Under the pieces are notes generated by a model. The model was given only the letters and a program-made list of their open reading frames with translations. It was not told where the DNA came from and made no database searches. Of a stretch of 64,000 nt of DNA, positions 16,882-24,974 are shown piece by piece (position 1 is the first letter of the stretch; the number at the start of each line of letters is the position of its first letter). The stretch spans positions 62,001 through 126,000 of the forward strand of contig NZ_JBMPIX010000006.1 in assembly GCF_049341065.1 (NCBI RefSeq), in the 5' to 3' direction. The DNA comes from Pacificoceanicola sp049341065 (GTDB taxonomy: Bacteria > Pseudomonadota > Alphaproteobacteria > Rhodobacterales > Rhodobacteraceae). Made by a program: the position numbers and the translations under genes.

Positions 16882-17922
16882 TTACGCGCCGCAGATCGGG
16901 CAATCATCGCGCTGCTTCAAGCCGATCTTGCGTGTCTCGCCCCACAGCGCGTCATAAATCAACATCTGCCCGCGCAACACCTGCCCGGCACCTGTGATCT
17001 GCTTGACCGCCTCCACCGCCATCATTGAGCCGACCACCCCCGGCAAAGGCCCGAGCACCCCAGCCTCGGCACAAGAGGGCGCAAGCCCCGGTGCCGGCGC
17101 TTCGGGGAAAATGCATTGGTAACACGGGCCATCTTGCGCCGGATGAAAGACAGAGACCTGCCCTTCCCATTGGCTAAGGGCGCCGGAGATCAACGGTTTG
17201 CCCGCAGCCACGGCAACCCGGTTCACAAGATAGCGCGTTTCGAAGTTGTCGGTCCCGTCCAGCACCAGATCAAAATCGGCCAGAAGGTCGGCCGCGATGT
17301 CCTCGGTCAGTTTGCGGTGATAGGGGCGCACGTCGATATAGGGGTTGATCGCCTTCATCGCGGCCTCGGCGGAAAAGACCTTGGGCATTCCGATAGTCGC
17401 ATCGCGGTGGATCACCTGACGTTGCAGATTGCCGCTGTCGACAAGGTCATCGTCAATCACGCCAATGGTCCCGACACCCGCCGCCGCCAGGTACAGCAGC
17501 GCAGGCGAGCCAAGACCCCCGGCCCCGATCACCAGAACGCGCGCTTCCTTCAGCAATTTCTGACCCGGACCACCCAATTCGCGCAGAACGATATGGCGGG
17601 CGTAACGTTCCAATTCACCATCCCCGAACAGGCCGGACTTCGGCTTGGCCTCTGCCGCCTCACGCACTTCGGCCCGCGCTTTCAGCCGCCGCACACCGGA
17701 GCCGTAGACCAGACCGATCGCAACAAAGCCGCCAAAGATCAGCCAAAGCGCCGCCGACTCGCCCGTTGCCATGCGCAGCGGATGCCCGCCCGGCAGGATC
17801 AGGTGCAACAGGACGACGCCAAGATAGAGAATGCCGATCATCACAAGGCGCGCGCGTTTCGGCGCTCCCATCAGATGACCGATCCCCCAAAGCCCGATGG
17901 CAAACGCAAGAACCAGAAACAT
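16882..17922 (-). CDS. Membrane-anchored ThiF/MoeB/HesA-type adenylyltransferase
   Basis: The 346-residue protein has an unusual N-terminus: three membrane helices (about 1-18, 24-44, 57-75) and a basic linker precede a complete E1-like domain from residue 101. That domain has the nucleotide-binding GAGGLGSP (133-140), Asp/Arg contacts (DDDLVDSGNLQRQVIHRD), zinc cysteines in CYQC (267/270) and CPIC (341/344), and C284 at the usual thioester position. It should adenylate the C-terminus of a ThiS- or MoaD-like sulfur carrier. No carrier gene is adjacent. Its start overlaps the dut stop (TGATG), so translation is coupled. Confidence 0.88.
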   Translation of the reverse strand: MFLVLAFAIGLWGIGHLMGAPKRARLVMIGILYLGVVLLHLILPGGHPLRMATGESAALWLIFGGFVAIGLVYGSGVRRLKARAEVREAAEAKPKSGLFGDGELERYARHIVLRELGGPGQKLLKEARVLVIGAGGLGSPALLYLAAAGVGTIGVIDDDLVDSGNLQRQVIHRDATIGMPKVFSAEAAMKAINPYIDVRPYHRKLTEDIAADLLADFDLVLDGTDNFETRYLVNRVAVAAGKPLISGALSQWEGQVSVFHPAQDGPCYQCIFPEAPAPGLAPSCAEAGVLGPLPGVVGSMMAVEAVKQITGAGQVLRGQMLIYDALWGETRKIGLKQRDDCPICGA

Positions 17923-18383
17923 CAGCTTCTCCCGGTCGAGCCAAAGCCGCCCGCCCCACGCGTCGTTTCCGGCAAGGCCTCTACAACCGCAAAACCCGCC
18001 CGCAGAACTGGCGCCACAACCATCTGAGCGATGCGATCGCCGTGTGCGATGACAAATGCCTCATCCCCGGCGTTCATCACGATCACCCCCAAAGGTCCGC
18101 GATAATCCGCGTCGATTGTTCCCGGCGCATTGGGCAGCGTGATCCCATGCTTCAGCGCCAACCCTGACCGGGGCCGGATCTGCACTTCAAACCCATCCGG
18201 GATGGCCAGCCGCATCCCAGTCGGGACGAGCGCCCGCGCTCCCGGCTGCAATACCAGGTCTTTGCGATCCGGCAGGTTGGCCCGCAAATCCGCGCCCGCC
18301 GCTCCGGCGGTGGCGTAATCGGGCAACCCAAGGGACTGGTCCGCCCCTTCGTCCCACATGACGGCGATTTCCACTTGGCTCAT
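17922..18383 (-). CDS. dut: dUTP diphosphatase
   Basis: The 153-residue trimeric dUTPase starts MSQVEIAVMWDEGADQSLGL. The conserved motifs appear in order: AGAAGADLRAN (motif 1), RPRSGLALKHG (motif 2), GTIDADYRGPLGV (motif 3), GDRIAQMVV (motif 4) and the flexible C-terminal RGAGGFGSTG (motif 5). It hydrolyses dUTP to dUMP, keeping uracil out of DNA and feeding dTMP synthesis. It lies 55 bases after coaBC, a pairing frequent in proteobacteria, and overlaps the ThiF-like gene by one base. Confidence 0.97.
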   Translation of the reverse strand: MSQVEIAVMWDEGADQSLGLPDYATAGAAGADLRANLPDRKDLVLQPGARALVPTGMRLAIPDGFEVQIRPRSGLALKHGITLPNAPGTIDADYRGPLGVIVMNAGDEAFVIAHGDRIAQMVVAPVLRAGFAVVEALPETTRGAGGFGSTGRS

Positions 18384-18438
18384 GCTTCTTCTTTTTCCAA
18401 ATACTCAAAATTTGCCGCGGGCAGCGGTCGCGAAAACG

Positions 18439-19644
18439 TCACGGAACACTTTGTCCCAAAGCCTCGGCGATACGCTCTGCCAACCGCCGCGCCACTTCGG
18501 ACTTGCCCATGCGCGGCCATTCCTCCGCACCGCTGTCCGAGATCAGCACAACCGCGTTCTCGGACCCGCCCATGATCCCGGTCTCGGGGCTGACGTCATT
18601 GGCAAGAATCCAGTCACAGCCCTTGCGTTTGCGCTTGGCCGTAGCGTGGGCGACCACATCGTCAGTCTCGGCGGCAAAGCCCACCACAAGTCCTGGGCGC
18701 TGCTCTTGCAGCTTGGAAACTTCGGCAAGAATGTCCGGGTTTTCGGCGAATTCCAGCACCGGCAGCGCGCCCTTGTCTTTCTTGATCTTGCTGCGGCTTT
18801 CACTGGCCACCCGCCAATCGGCCACGGCGGCCGCAAAGACCCCGGCATCGGCAGGCAAGGCGCTCAGAACCGCCTCGCGCATCTCGCGCGCGGTTTCGAC
18901 TTCTACGATTTCGACCCCCGTGGGCCGCGCCGCCTCGGCCGGGCCGGTGACGAAAACAACCCGGGCGCCAAGATCCCGCAGCGCCTCGGCAATGGCTGTG
19001 CCCTGCGCGCCCGAAGACCGGTTGGCGATATAGCGCACCGGATCAATGGGTTCATGCGTCGGGCCAGAGGTGACCACCACACGCTTGCCGGTCAGCGGCC
19101 CGTCGGACAATGCTGTCTGGATCGCGGCGACAATCTCCATCGGCTCCGACATCCGCCCCGGCCCGAACTCTCCGCAGGCCATGTCGCCGCTGTTCGGGCC
19201 GACGACCTTCACGCCGTCACCCTGCAGGACCACCAGATTGCGCTGCGTCGCGGAATGTTCCCACATGCGCACGTTCATCGCCGGAACAATCATCACCGGC
19301 GTATCCGTCGCCATCAAAAGCGTGGTCGCCAGATCATTGGCATGCCCGCCCGCCATCTTCGCCATCAAGTCCGCGGTGGCAGGCGCCACCACCACCAGAT
19401 CGGCCACGCGGCTGAGCTGGATATGGCCCATCTCGGCCTCTTTGGTCAGATCGAACAGGTCTTGATGAACCTCTTCGCCCGCCAGTGCAGACAGGCTTAG
19501 CGGGGTGACAAATTCCTCGGCAGCGCGGGTCATGACCGGCGTGACCGACGCCCCGCGTTCACGCAGACGGCGGATCAATTCGAGGCATTTGTAGGCGGCA
19601 ATCCCGCCGCCGACGATCAATAGAATACGTTTGCCCGTCAGCAT
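18439..19644 (-). CDS. coaBC: Bifunctional phosphopantothenoylcysteine decarboxylase / synthase CoaBC
   Basis: The 401-residue protein starts MLTGKRILLIVGGGIAAYKC. The CoaC half has the flavoprotein fold, the PAMNVRMWEH motif and a mobile ACGEFGPGRM flap with the catalytic cysteine. The CoaB half starts near residue 190 with VVTSGPTHEPIDPVRYIANR and contains the KIKKDKG lysine motif. It performs two consecutive steps of coenzyme A synthesis. The ATG at 19644 follows GGGAG and gives the typical family length. It lies downstream of chaN and upstream of dut in one direction. Confidence 0.97.
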   Translation of the reverse strand: MLTGKRILLIVGGGIAAYKCLELIRRLRERGASVTPVMTRAAEEFVTPLSLSALAGEEVHQDLFDLTKEAEMGHIQLSRVADLVVVAPATADLMAKMAGGHANDLATTLLMATDTPVMIVPAMNVRMWEHSATQRNLVVLQGDGVKVVGPNSGDMACGEFGPGRMSEPMEIVAAIQTALSDGPLTGKRVVVTSGPTHEPIDPVRYIANRSSGAQGTAIAEALRDLGARVVFVTGPAEAARPTGVEIVEVETAREMREAVLSALPADAGVFAAAVADWRVASESRSKIKKDKGALPVLEFAENPDILAEVSKLQEQRPGLVVGFAAETDDVVAHATAKRKRKGCDWILANDVSPETGIMGGSENAVVLISDSGAEEWPRMGKSEVARRLAERIAEALGQSVP

Positions 19645-19699
19645 CGCACGCTCCCAAAAGGCCAAGTCTGCCAAGTGTTAGGGGGTCAGGGGCGGAAAC

Positions 19700-20494
19700 T
19701 CAATTGCCGCGCTGCTTTAGAAACGCTTCGCAGGGGTCGTCGCGTTGCACGGGTGGGCTGAATTCAACCAGATCAAATGCACCCGTCGGAGCGCCGCTGC
19801 CCTCTTCACCTTGCCCGAGCGCCTTTATTGCCAAGTCAGGCGCTGCCAAAGCCAAGGCCGCAGGTGCCCCCCAATCCTTTCGGGCATGGCCGTTCCCGGT
19901 GATCACCACCACCGGGCCGCCGGAATCCAGAAAGGCCTGCAAAGCTGCGCGGGCAAGGGAGGCATCGCGCAAACGCTGGATCGAGACCATGACAGGCAGC
20001 ATTTCAGCGGGCAAAGCATCGCAATGCGCCGAAAGCTGCATCGCCTCTCGCGCCTCTTGCTGTGCTTCGGGCAAGGGGTCTGTCAGCCCGAATTCGGTGG
20101 CCCGGTCGCCAAAAACCTGTGGCAGCCCTTGCCCCATAAGACCGCGCGCCGCCTCGCGCGGGACCGCCGCGCCATAGATCGCGGCATCGGGCGCCGCCAG
20201 AAAGATCGGATGATACCAGTCGAAATCCGGCCAGCCTGCGGCCTCCCATTCCAGCGCTTCGCCCAGCGCCTTGGCATCGGGCACAAGATCGGGCGTGACC
20301 TTGGCCGCTTGCTCATCGGTCAGCATTTCAAAGACCAAGGCCTTGGGGGCCAGTTGCCCAACAAGATCCGCCTGCCGCGCGTGATGGGCCGGGTTGTCAT
20401 GCTGTTCACCCAGAAACACCACATCCCCCGACAAATCGGCCCCGGCTGAGACAGCCGAGGCCAGACAAATCATCGCAACGCTCAGAATTTTCAT
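19700..20494 (-). CDS. ChaN family (DUF399) exported protein
   Basis: The 264-residue protein starts MKILSVAMICLASAVSAGAD, a Sec signal peptide without an obvious lipobox cysteine. The features DVVFLGEQHDNPAHHARQAD, KALVFEMLTDEQ and VVVITGNGHARKDWGAP match the ChaN family, reported to bind haem in Campylobacter and related to the TraB/EreA fold. A role in haem or iron handling is possible but unproven here. Its ATG overlaps the rpoH stop by four bases (ATGA), so it is translated with the sigma factor. Confidence 0.85.
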   Translation of the reverse strand: MKILSVAMICLASAVSAGADLSGDVVFLGEQHDNPAHHARQADLVGQLAPKALVFEMLTDEQAAKVTPDLVPDAKALGEALEWEAAGWPDFDWYHPIFLAAPDAAIYGAAVPREAARGLMGQGLPQVFGDRATEFGLTDPLPEAQQEAREAMQLSAHCDALPAEMLPVMVSIQRLRDASLARAALQAFLDSGGPVVVITGNGHARKDWGAPAALALAAPDLAIKALGQGEEGSGAPTGAFDLVEFSPPVQRDDPCEAFLKQRGN

Positions 20495-21369
20495 AGAAGG
20501 AAGTGTTGCACTTCGCCGGACTGCGTTTCAAGCGACTTGCGCATCTTCGCGAATGCCGCCGCCTCGACCTGACGCACCCGCTCTTTGGACAGGCCCAGTT
20601 CGTTCCCCAGACTCTCCAAAGTGCGCGCTTCGTCGCGCAGCTTGCGTTCCCGCACTATAAAGCGTTCGCGATCGCTGAGAGAACTCATCGCTGTCAGCAG
20701 CCATTCGCGCAATTGTTCGCGGTCATGGCTATCTTCGACCAGCTCATCGGCCTGTGCGCTGTCGTCTTCGAGCGTGTCGATCCATTCGCGCCCTTCATCC
20801 TCGACCGATTGCGTTGCATTCAGCGAAAAGTCGGACCCGGACAACCGCCCTTCCATCATTTCAACATCATGCAGCGGCACGCCGATCTCTTTCGAGATCA
20901 TCTCACGCATCTGATGGCGGTCCAGGGTCTCACCGGCCGCGCTCGCCTCGCGCTCTAGTTGGGCTTGAACCCGGCGCATGTTGAAAAAAAGCGATTTCTG
21001 GGAGGAGGTCGAGCCGGTGCGCACCATCGACCAGTTGCGCATCACATAGTCCTGAATGCTCGCCTTGATCCACCAAACCGCATAGGTCGAAAAGCGCACT
21101 CCGCGGTCAGGATCAAACTTGTCCGCCGCTTTCATCAGACCCAGCCCGGCTTCTTGGATGAGATCATTCATCGGGGCGCCGTACCGCCGAAACTTGGACG
21201 CCATCGAAATCGCAAGCCGCATGTAGGCGGTGATCAACCGGTGCAAAGCCTGCTCATCACGCTGATCGCGCCACGCGTAGGCCAGCTGTCGTTCGGTTTC
21301 GGCATCCAGCAACTCGGCCTTCATGGCCTTGCGGGACAGCGTCTGGTCGTTGAATCCATCAAGTGCCAT
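20491..21369 (-). CDS. rpoH: RNA polymerase heat-shock sigma factor RpoH (RpoHII-like)
   Basis: The 292-residue group 3 sigma factor starts MALDGFNDQTLSRKAMKAEL. Region 2 reads YGAPMNDLIQEAGLGLMKAA and FSTYAVWWIKASIQDYVMRN. The RpoH-specific box is QKSLFFNMRR. Region 4.2 contains GLSKERVRQVEAAAFAKMR. Rhodobacteraceae carry two RpoH proteins. The sequence and a TGATCC-type promoter upstream favour RpoHII, the sigma-E-controlled oxidative-stress paralogue, but a phylogeny is needed. AAAGGGAG precedes the ATG. It is the first gene of rpoH-chaN, possibly extending to coaBC-dut-thiF. Confidence 0.93.
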   Translation of the reverse strand: MALDGFNDQTLSRKAMKAELLDAETERQLAYAWRDQRDEQALHRLITAYMRLAISMASKFRRYGAPMNDLIQEAGLGLMKAADKFDPDRGVRFSTYAVWWIKASIQDYVMRNWSMVRTGSTSSQKSLFFNMRRVQAQLEREASAAGETLDRHQMREMISKEIGVPLHDVEMMEGRLSGSDFSLNATQSVEDEGREWIDTLEDDSAQADELVEDSHDREQLREWLLTAMSSLSDRERFIVRERKLRDEARTLESLGNELGLSKERVRQVEAAAFAKMRKSLETQSGEVQHFLL

Positions 21370-21416
21370 CTTCGCTCCCTTTGGTCTTCGCCCGTTGGCT
21401 TTATTGTTTCTACCTA

Positions 21417-21446
21417 GCGATACGAGCGGTGATCTCCCTCGGATCA
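21417..21446 (-). promoter_or_regulatory. Candidate sigma-E (RpoE/ChrR) promoter of rpoH
   Basis: On the minus strand TGATCC (21441-21446) is followed after 18 bases by TATCGC (21417-21422), giving a leader of about 40 bases to the rpoH ATG. TGATCC is the -35 signature published for the singlet-oxygen sigma-E of Rhodobacter sphaeroides, whose targets include rpoHII. The -10 match is only partial. Confidence 0.55.
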
Positions 21447-21583
21447 CTTTAACTTTTAAAAGTGCATCAAGAAGTCATTTTTAAGTGATATCAAATCTGG
21501 TGATATCCCTGCTCTCAAAGATGAATTTCTCTTCGCCAGTCAATGCGATACCTTGTTCAACGCATTACGAGGGAAACCGTTCC

Positions 21584-22447
21584 ATGAGTTACGAACTTTT
21601 TGTTGGCGATTACTCCTATTCCAGCTGGTCATTGCGCGGCTGGCTATTGTTTCGCAGGTTCGGGATCGAGGCCACAATCCGGCATGTCGACTTCATGGCG
21701 CAGGGGGTGGCCGAGCAAATGGCAACCCACGCGCCAGCCAAGACTGTTCCGACCCTCATCGCCGATGGAACCGTGATCTGGGACAGCCTCGCTATGGCCG
21801 AGGAACTGGCCACCCGCCACCCCAAAGCTGGTATCTGGCCGGTTGATCCGGCGTTGCGGGCCATGGCCCGCAGCCTAGCGGCCGAAATGCATTCGGGCTT
21901 TGGCGCGCTGCGGTCCGAATGCCCGATGAACTTGCGCGCCGCATATTCGGATTTCCAGCCATCCGCGGAAACCATTGCCGACATCGCGCGTATCGAAACA
22001 ATCTGGACCTTCGCGTTGGAAAAATCTGGCGGTCCATGGCTGTGCAATGCGTACAGCGCCGCCGATGCCGCCTTTGCCCCGGTGGCGGCGCGGATTGCCG
22101 GATATGGCATCAAAGTCTCTCCGCTGGCGCAGGCTTATGTCGACCGCCACCTTGCCGACCCGGCCTTCCGCCGCTGGCGCGCAATGGGCTTTGCCAAAGG
22201 GGCGGAGCTGCCTTGGTATGCCCGCGATTACACTCAGAAACCTTGGCCCGGTCCGGTGCCTCTGCCCGCGCAGCCCGTCGAGGGCGGCACTCCGGAAAAC
22301 GACAGCTGTCCCTACTCCGGCGATCCGGTCACGCACCTCATGCAGATCCAGGGACGCACTTTTGGGTTCTGCAATGCCTTCTGCCGGGACAAAACCGTTG
22401 CCGATCCCGAAGCCTGGCCTGCCTTCATGGCCCTGCTGACACCCTGA
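21584..22447 (+). CDS. Glutathione S-transferase with a C-terminal Cys-rich extension
   Basis: The 287-residue protein starts MSYELFVGDYSYSSWSLRGW, a thioredoxin-fold N-terminal domain with the glutathione-binding VPTLIADGTVIWDSLAMAEE. A helical C-terminal domain follows to about residue 215. Unusually, residues 240-287 add a module with CPYSGDPV and GFCNAFCRDKTVADPEAW (C242, C263, C267), resembling a TRASH/YHS-type metal-binding segment. The ATG follows GAGGGA. It is divergent from rpoH, so it may share stress regulation (inference). The substrate is unknown. Confidence 0.85.
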   Translation: MSYELFVGDYSYSSWSLRGWLLFRRFGIEATIRHVDFMAQGVAEQMATHAPAKTVPTLIADGTVIWDSLAMAEELATRHPKAGIWPVDPALRAMARSLAAEMHSGFGALRSECPMNLRAAYSDFQPSAETIADIARIETIWTFALEKSGGPWLCNAYSAADAAFAPVAARIAGYGIKVSPLAQAYVDRHLADPAFRRWRAMGFAKGAELPWYARDYTQKPWPGPVPLPAQPVEGGTPENDSCPYSGDPVTHLMQIQGRTFGFCNAFCRDKTVADPEAWPAFMALLTP

Positions 22448-22471
22448 ATGTGCTGCGTTGACGCGACCACG

Positions 22472-22500
22472 GCGGGCGTTGTTACAAAAGCAACGCCCGC
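22472..22500. terminator. Hairpin between the GST gene and comM
   Basis: A perfect 10-bp inverted repeat, GCGGGCGTTG / CAACGCCCGC, encloses a 9-base loop, 25 bases past the GST stop. No T-tract follows, so it may be a weak or Rho-assisted terminator, or a transcript-stabilising structure. Confidence 0.5.
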
Positions 22501-22590
22501 ATACGCGGTCCAAAACATTGCAAGCGTTAACCATTTCCTAACCACGTTGACCGCAACGTCCCATTTGTTCGGGGTCACAAGGGTTTGGGA

Positions 22591-24105
22591 ATGGTTGCGC
22601 ACGCCTATACAGTCGCTTTCGAAGGGGTCGAGGCGCGCCCCGTCGAAGTGCAATGCGCTGTCACCCCGGGCCTGCCCGCTTTCTCAATCGTTGGCCTGCC
22701 CGACAAGGCGGTGTCCGAAGCGCGCGACCGGGTGCGTACAGCACTGGCCTCGATGGCCATTGCCCTGCCGTCCAAACGGATCACCATCAACCTGTCCCCG
22801 GCGGATCTGCCGAAAGAAGGTTCGCACTTTGATCTGCCCATCGCGCTTGGCCTACTGGCCGCGCTCGATGTCATCCCGCGCGATGCCGTCGCGCAAACGG
22901 TGGCCTTGGGCGAGCTGTCTCTTGATGGCACTCTGGTGCCGGTGATCGGCGCCCTGCCCGCTGCCATGACCGCCGCACAGGAGGACCGCGCACTGCTTTG
23001 CCCCCGCGCTTCGGGCGCCGAGGCGGCATGGGTCGCGGCCTGCAACGTCATCGGCGCCGGCAGCCTGCTTGACGTGGTGCAGCATTTCACCGGCCAGAGT
23101 GTAATTGACCCCGCCAAACCAGGCGAGGTCGGCGGCAACGACAGCACGCGCGACCTGCGCGATGTTAAAGGGCAGGAACGCGCCAAGCGGGCGATGGAGA
23201 TCGCCGCCGCAGGCCGTCATCACATGCTTATGGTCGGCACGCCCGGATCGGGCAAGTCCATGCTGGCCAAGCGCTTGCCAGGCATTCTGCCGCCGCTGTC
23301 GCCGATCGAGGCGTTGGAAACCTCAATGATCCACTCACTTGCCGGTTTGCTGGACGAAGGCGGGATTTCCCGCGCCCGCCCGTTCCGAGAGCCGCATCAC
23401 ACCGCTTCGATGGCAGCGATTGTCGGTGGCGGTCGCTCGGCCAAACCGGGCGAGATCAGCCTTGCCCACAACGGCGTGCTTTTCCTTGATGAATTCCCCG
23501 AATTCGCCCGCGCGACGCTGGAAACCCTGCGCCAACCGATCGAAACCGGCGAGGTGATGATTGCGCGCGCCAATGCGCATATCAAATACCCCAGCCGGTT
23601 CATGCTGATTGCGGCGGCGAACCCTTGCAAATGCGGCTATCTCTCGGACGCCGGACGCGCCTGTTCGCGCGCTCCGATCTGCGGCGAGGATTACCTTGGC
23701 CGCATTTCCGGCCCCCTGATGGATCGCTTCGATCTGCGCGTCGAAGTGCCCCCCGTCGCATTTTCCGATCTTGAACTTCCGCCATCCGGTGACAACTCCG
23801 CAACTGTCGCCGCCCGGGTCGCCGCGGCGCGCGAAAGGCAAAGCGCGCGGTTCAAGGGGGTCCCCGGCATGCGCACAAACGCCGACGCCGAAGGTCAACC
23901 TCTCGAGGAAATTGCCGCGCTGGACGGTGAAACGCGGGATTTGATGAACAAGGCTGCCGAACGTTTCGGGCTTTCCGCGCGTGGATATCACCGGATCTTG
24001 CGCGTCTCGCGCACGATTGCCGATCTGGACGCCTCCGCAGACATTCGCCGCCCCCATCTGGCCGAGGCGCTCAGCTATCGGCTGGTGTCCTCAAAGGAGG
24101 CCTGA
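22591..24105 (+). CDS. comM: YifB/ComM family Mg-chelatase-like AAA+ ATPase
   Basis: The 504-residue protein starts MVAHAYTVAFEGVEARPVEV. It has an N-terminal Lon-protease-like fold (LPAFSIVGLPDKAVSEARDR), a Walker A at GTPGSGKSMLAKRLPG, a Walker B at NGVLFLDEFPEF, and a C-terminal Mg-chelatase-type domain (AERFGLSARGYHRILRVSRT). ComM is a hexameric helicase promoting branch migration during natural transformation in other proteobacteria. The same job is plausible here but unproven. The ATG at 22591 is preferred to a TTG two codons upstream. Its last 31 bases overlap the convergent hydrolase gene. Confidence 0.93.
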   Translation: MVAHAYTVAFEGVEARPVEVQCAVTPGLPAFSIVGLPDKAVSEARDRVRTALASMAIALPSKRITINLSPADLPKEGSHFDLPIALGLLAALDVIPRDAVAQTVALGELSLDGTLVPVIGALPAAMTAAQEDRALLCPRASGAEAAWVAACNVIGAGSLLDVVQHFTGQSVIDPAKPGEVGGNDSTRDLRDVKGQERAKRAMEIAAAGRHHMLMVGTPGSGKSMLAKRLPGILPPLSPIEALETSMIHSLAGLLDEGGISRARPFREPHHTASMAAIVGGGRSAKPGEISLAHNGVLFLDEFPEFARATLETLRQPIETGEVMIARANAHIKYPSRFMLIAAANPCKCGYLSDAGRACSRAPICGEDYLGRISGPLMDRFDLRVEVPPVAFSDLELPPSGDNSATVAARVAAARERQSARFKGVPGMRTNADAEGQPLEEIAALDGETRDLMNKAAERFGLSARGYHRILRVSRTIADLDASADIRRPHLAEALSYRLVSSKEA

Positions 24106-24974
24106 ACAAAGCGCGCCGCGCTGCGCAGGCTGGCGCGCGCCTCGGGGATCCAACCGTCGAAGAGGTGCCAGACGTGCGGCGCGTTGTCTTCGGTCTCGAC
24201 CTCGACCAAAGCCCCCTCACCCGTCAGCTTTTCCGCCAGGCGCAACGTATCGTCGCGCAAAATCTCGGTCTTGGAACAATGCAGCAGCAGCGGCGGACAG
24301 CCGGGATAATTGGCATAAAGCGGCGAGGCCCTTGGATCGCGGCGGTCTTGCCCTTGAAGGTAATACTCCACCAGTTCTTCGATCCGCGCGGCGGGCAACA
24401 TCGGGTCAGAGGCCTCGTTTTGCATCAGACTGGAGCCGGTCATGGCCAAATCGGTCCAGGGCGAAAGGGCAAAGGCGGCAGCAGGCTGTTCACCGCGCTG
24501 GCAAAGATCGGCCAGCAGGGCAAAAGCCAGACCGCCTCCGGCTGAATCTCCGCCAATCACAATATCCTTTGGGCCATAGCCCAGCGCCCTCAGCCGCGCC
24601 CAAGCCGCCTGCGCATCTTCAATTGCCGCGGGAAAGGCATTGTCCGGGGCAAGCCTGTAACTGGGCGCACAGACTTCGACCCCTGCAAGGCGCGAAAGCC
24701 GCGCCAGCATCTGCTGATGGGTCTTTGGGCTTCCAACGATATAGCCGCCACCATGAAAATAAAGGATGACCTTGCCACGTTGCGCAGGCCCAGCGCCGAT
24801 CCAATGCAGACCGCCGGGGCGCTCAAGATGGCGCATATATGGGGTCGCGCAAAAAGTCAGTGCCGCGATACGATCAAACTCGCGCCGCGCCGTGGGCACG
24901 TCCGGCACCTTTGCAAGCCGCCGTTTGACGGTCAGCCGCAGCTGCATGTTCAGCAGCCGCAGCTGCCAGCTCAT
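24075..24974 (-). CDS. Alpha/beta hydrolase, hormone-sensitive-lipase (HSL) family
   Basis: The 299-residue protein starts MSWQLRLLNMQLRLTVKRRL. It has the HSL oxyanion motif FHGGGYIVG, the nucleophile elbow GGDSAGGGLA, and late acid and histidine regions (ASPLYANYPGCPPLLLH; NAPHVWHLFDGW). It probably hydrolyses short-chain esters in the cytoplasm; the substrate is unknown. The start overlaps the gshB stop by four bases (ATGA), suggesting an operon with gshB. The 3' end runs 31 bases into comM on the opposite strand. Confidence 0.9.
   Translation of the reverse strand: MSWQLRLLNMQLRLTVKRRLAKVPDVPTARREFDRIAALTFCATPYMRHLERPGGLHWIGAGPAQRGKVILYFHGGGYIVGSPKTHQQMLARLSRLAGVEVCAPSYRLAPDNAFPAAIEDAQAAWARLRALGYGPKDIVIGGDSAGGGLAFALLADLCQRGEQPAAAFALSPWTDLAMTGSSLMQNEASDPMLPAARIEELVEYYLQGQDRRDPRASPLYANYPGCPPLLLHCSKTEILRDDTLRLAEKLTGEGALVEVETEDNAPHVWHLFDGWIPEARASLRSAARFVQASFEDTSR

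Noticed and set aside
18358..19500. 380-codon plus-strand frame opposite coaBC and dut
   Set aside because: It is antisense to two confident genes, without a start signal or similarity.
21452..21463. ACTTTTAAAAGT palindrome in the rpoH/GST gap
   Set aside because: It is a simple A/T palindrome and no regulator family could be linked to it. The TGATCC promoter explains the region better.
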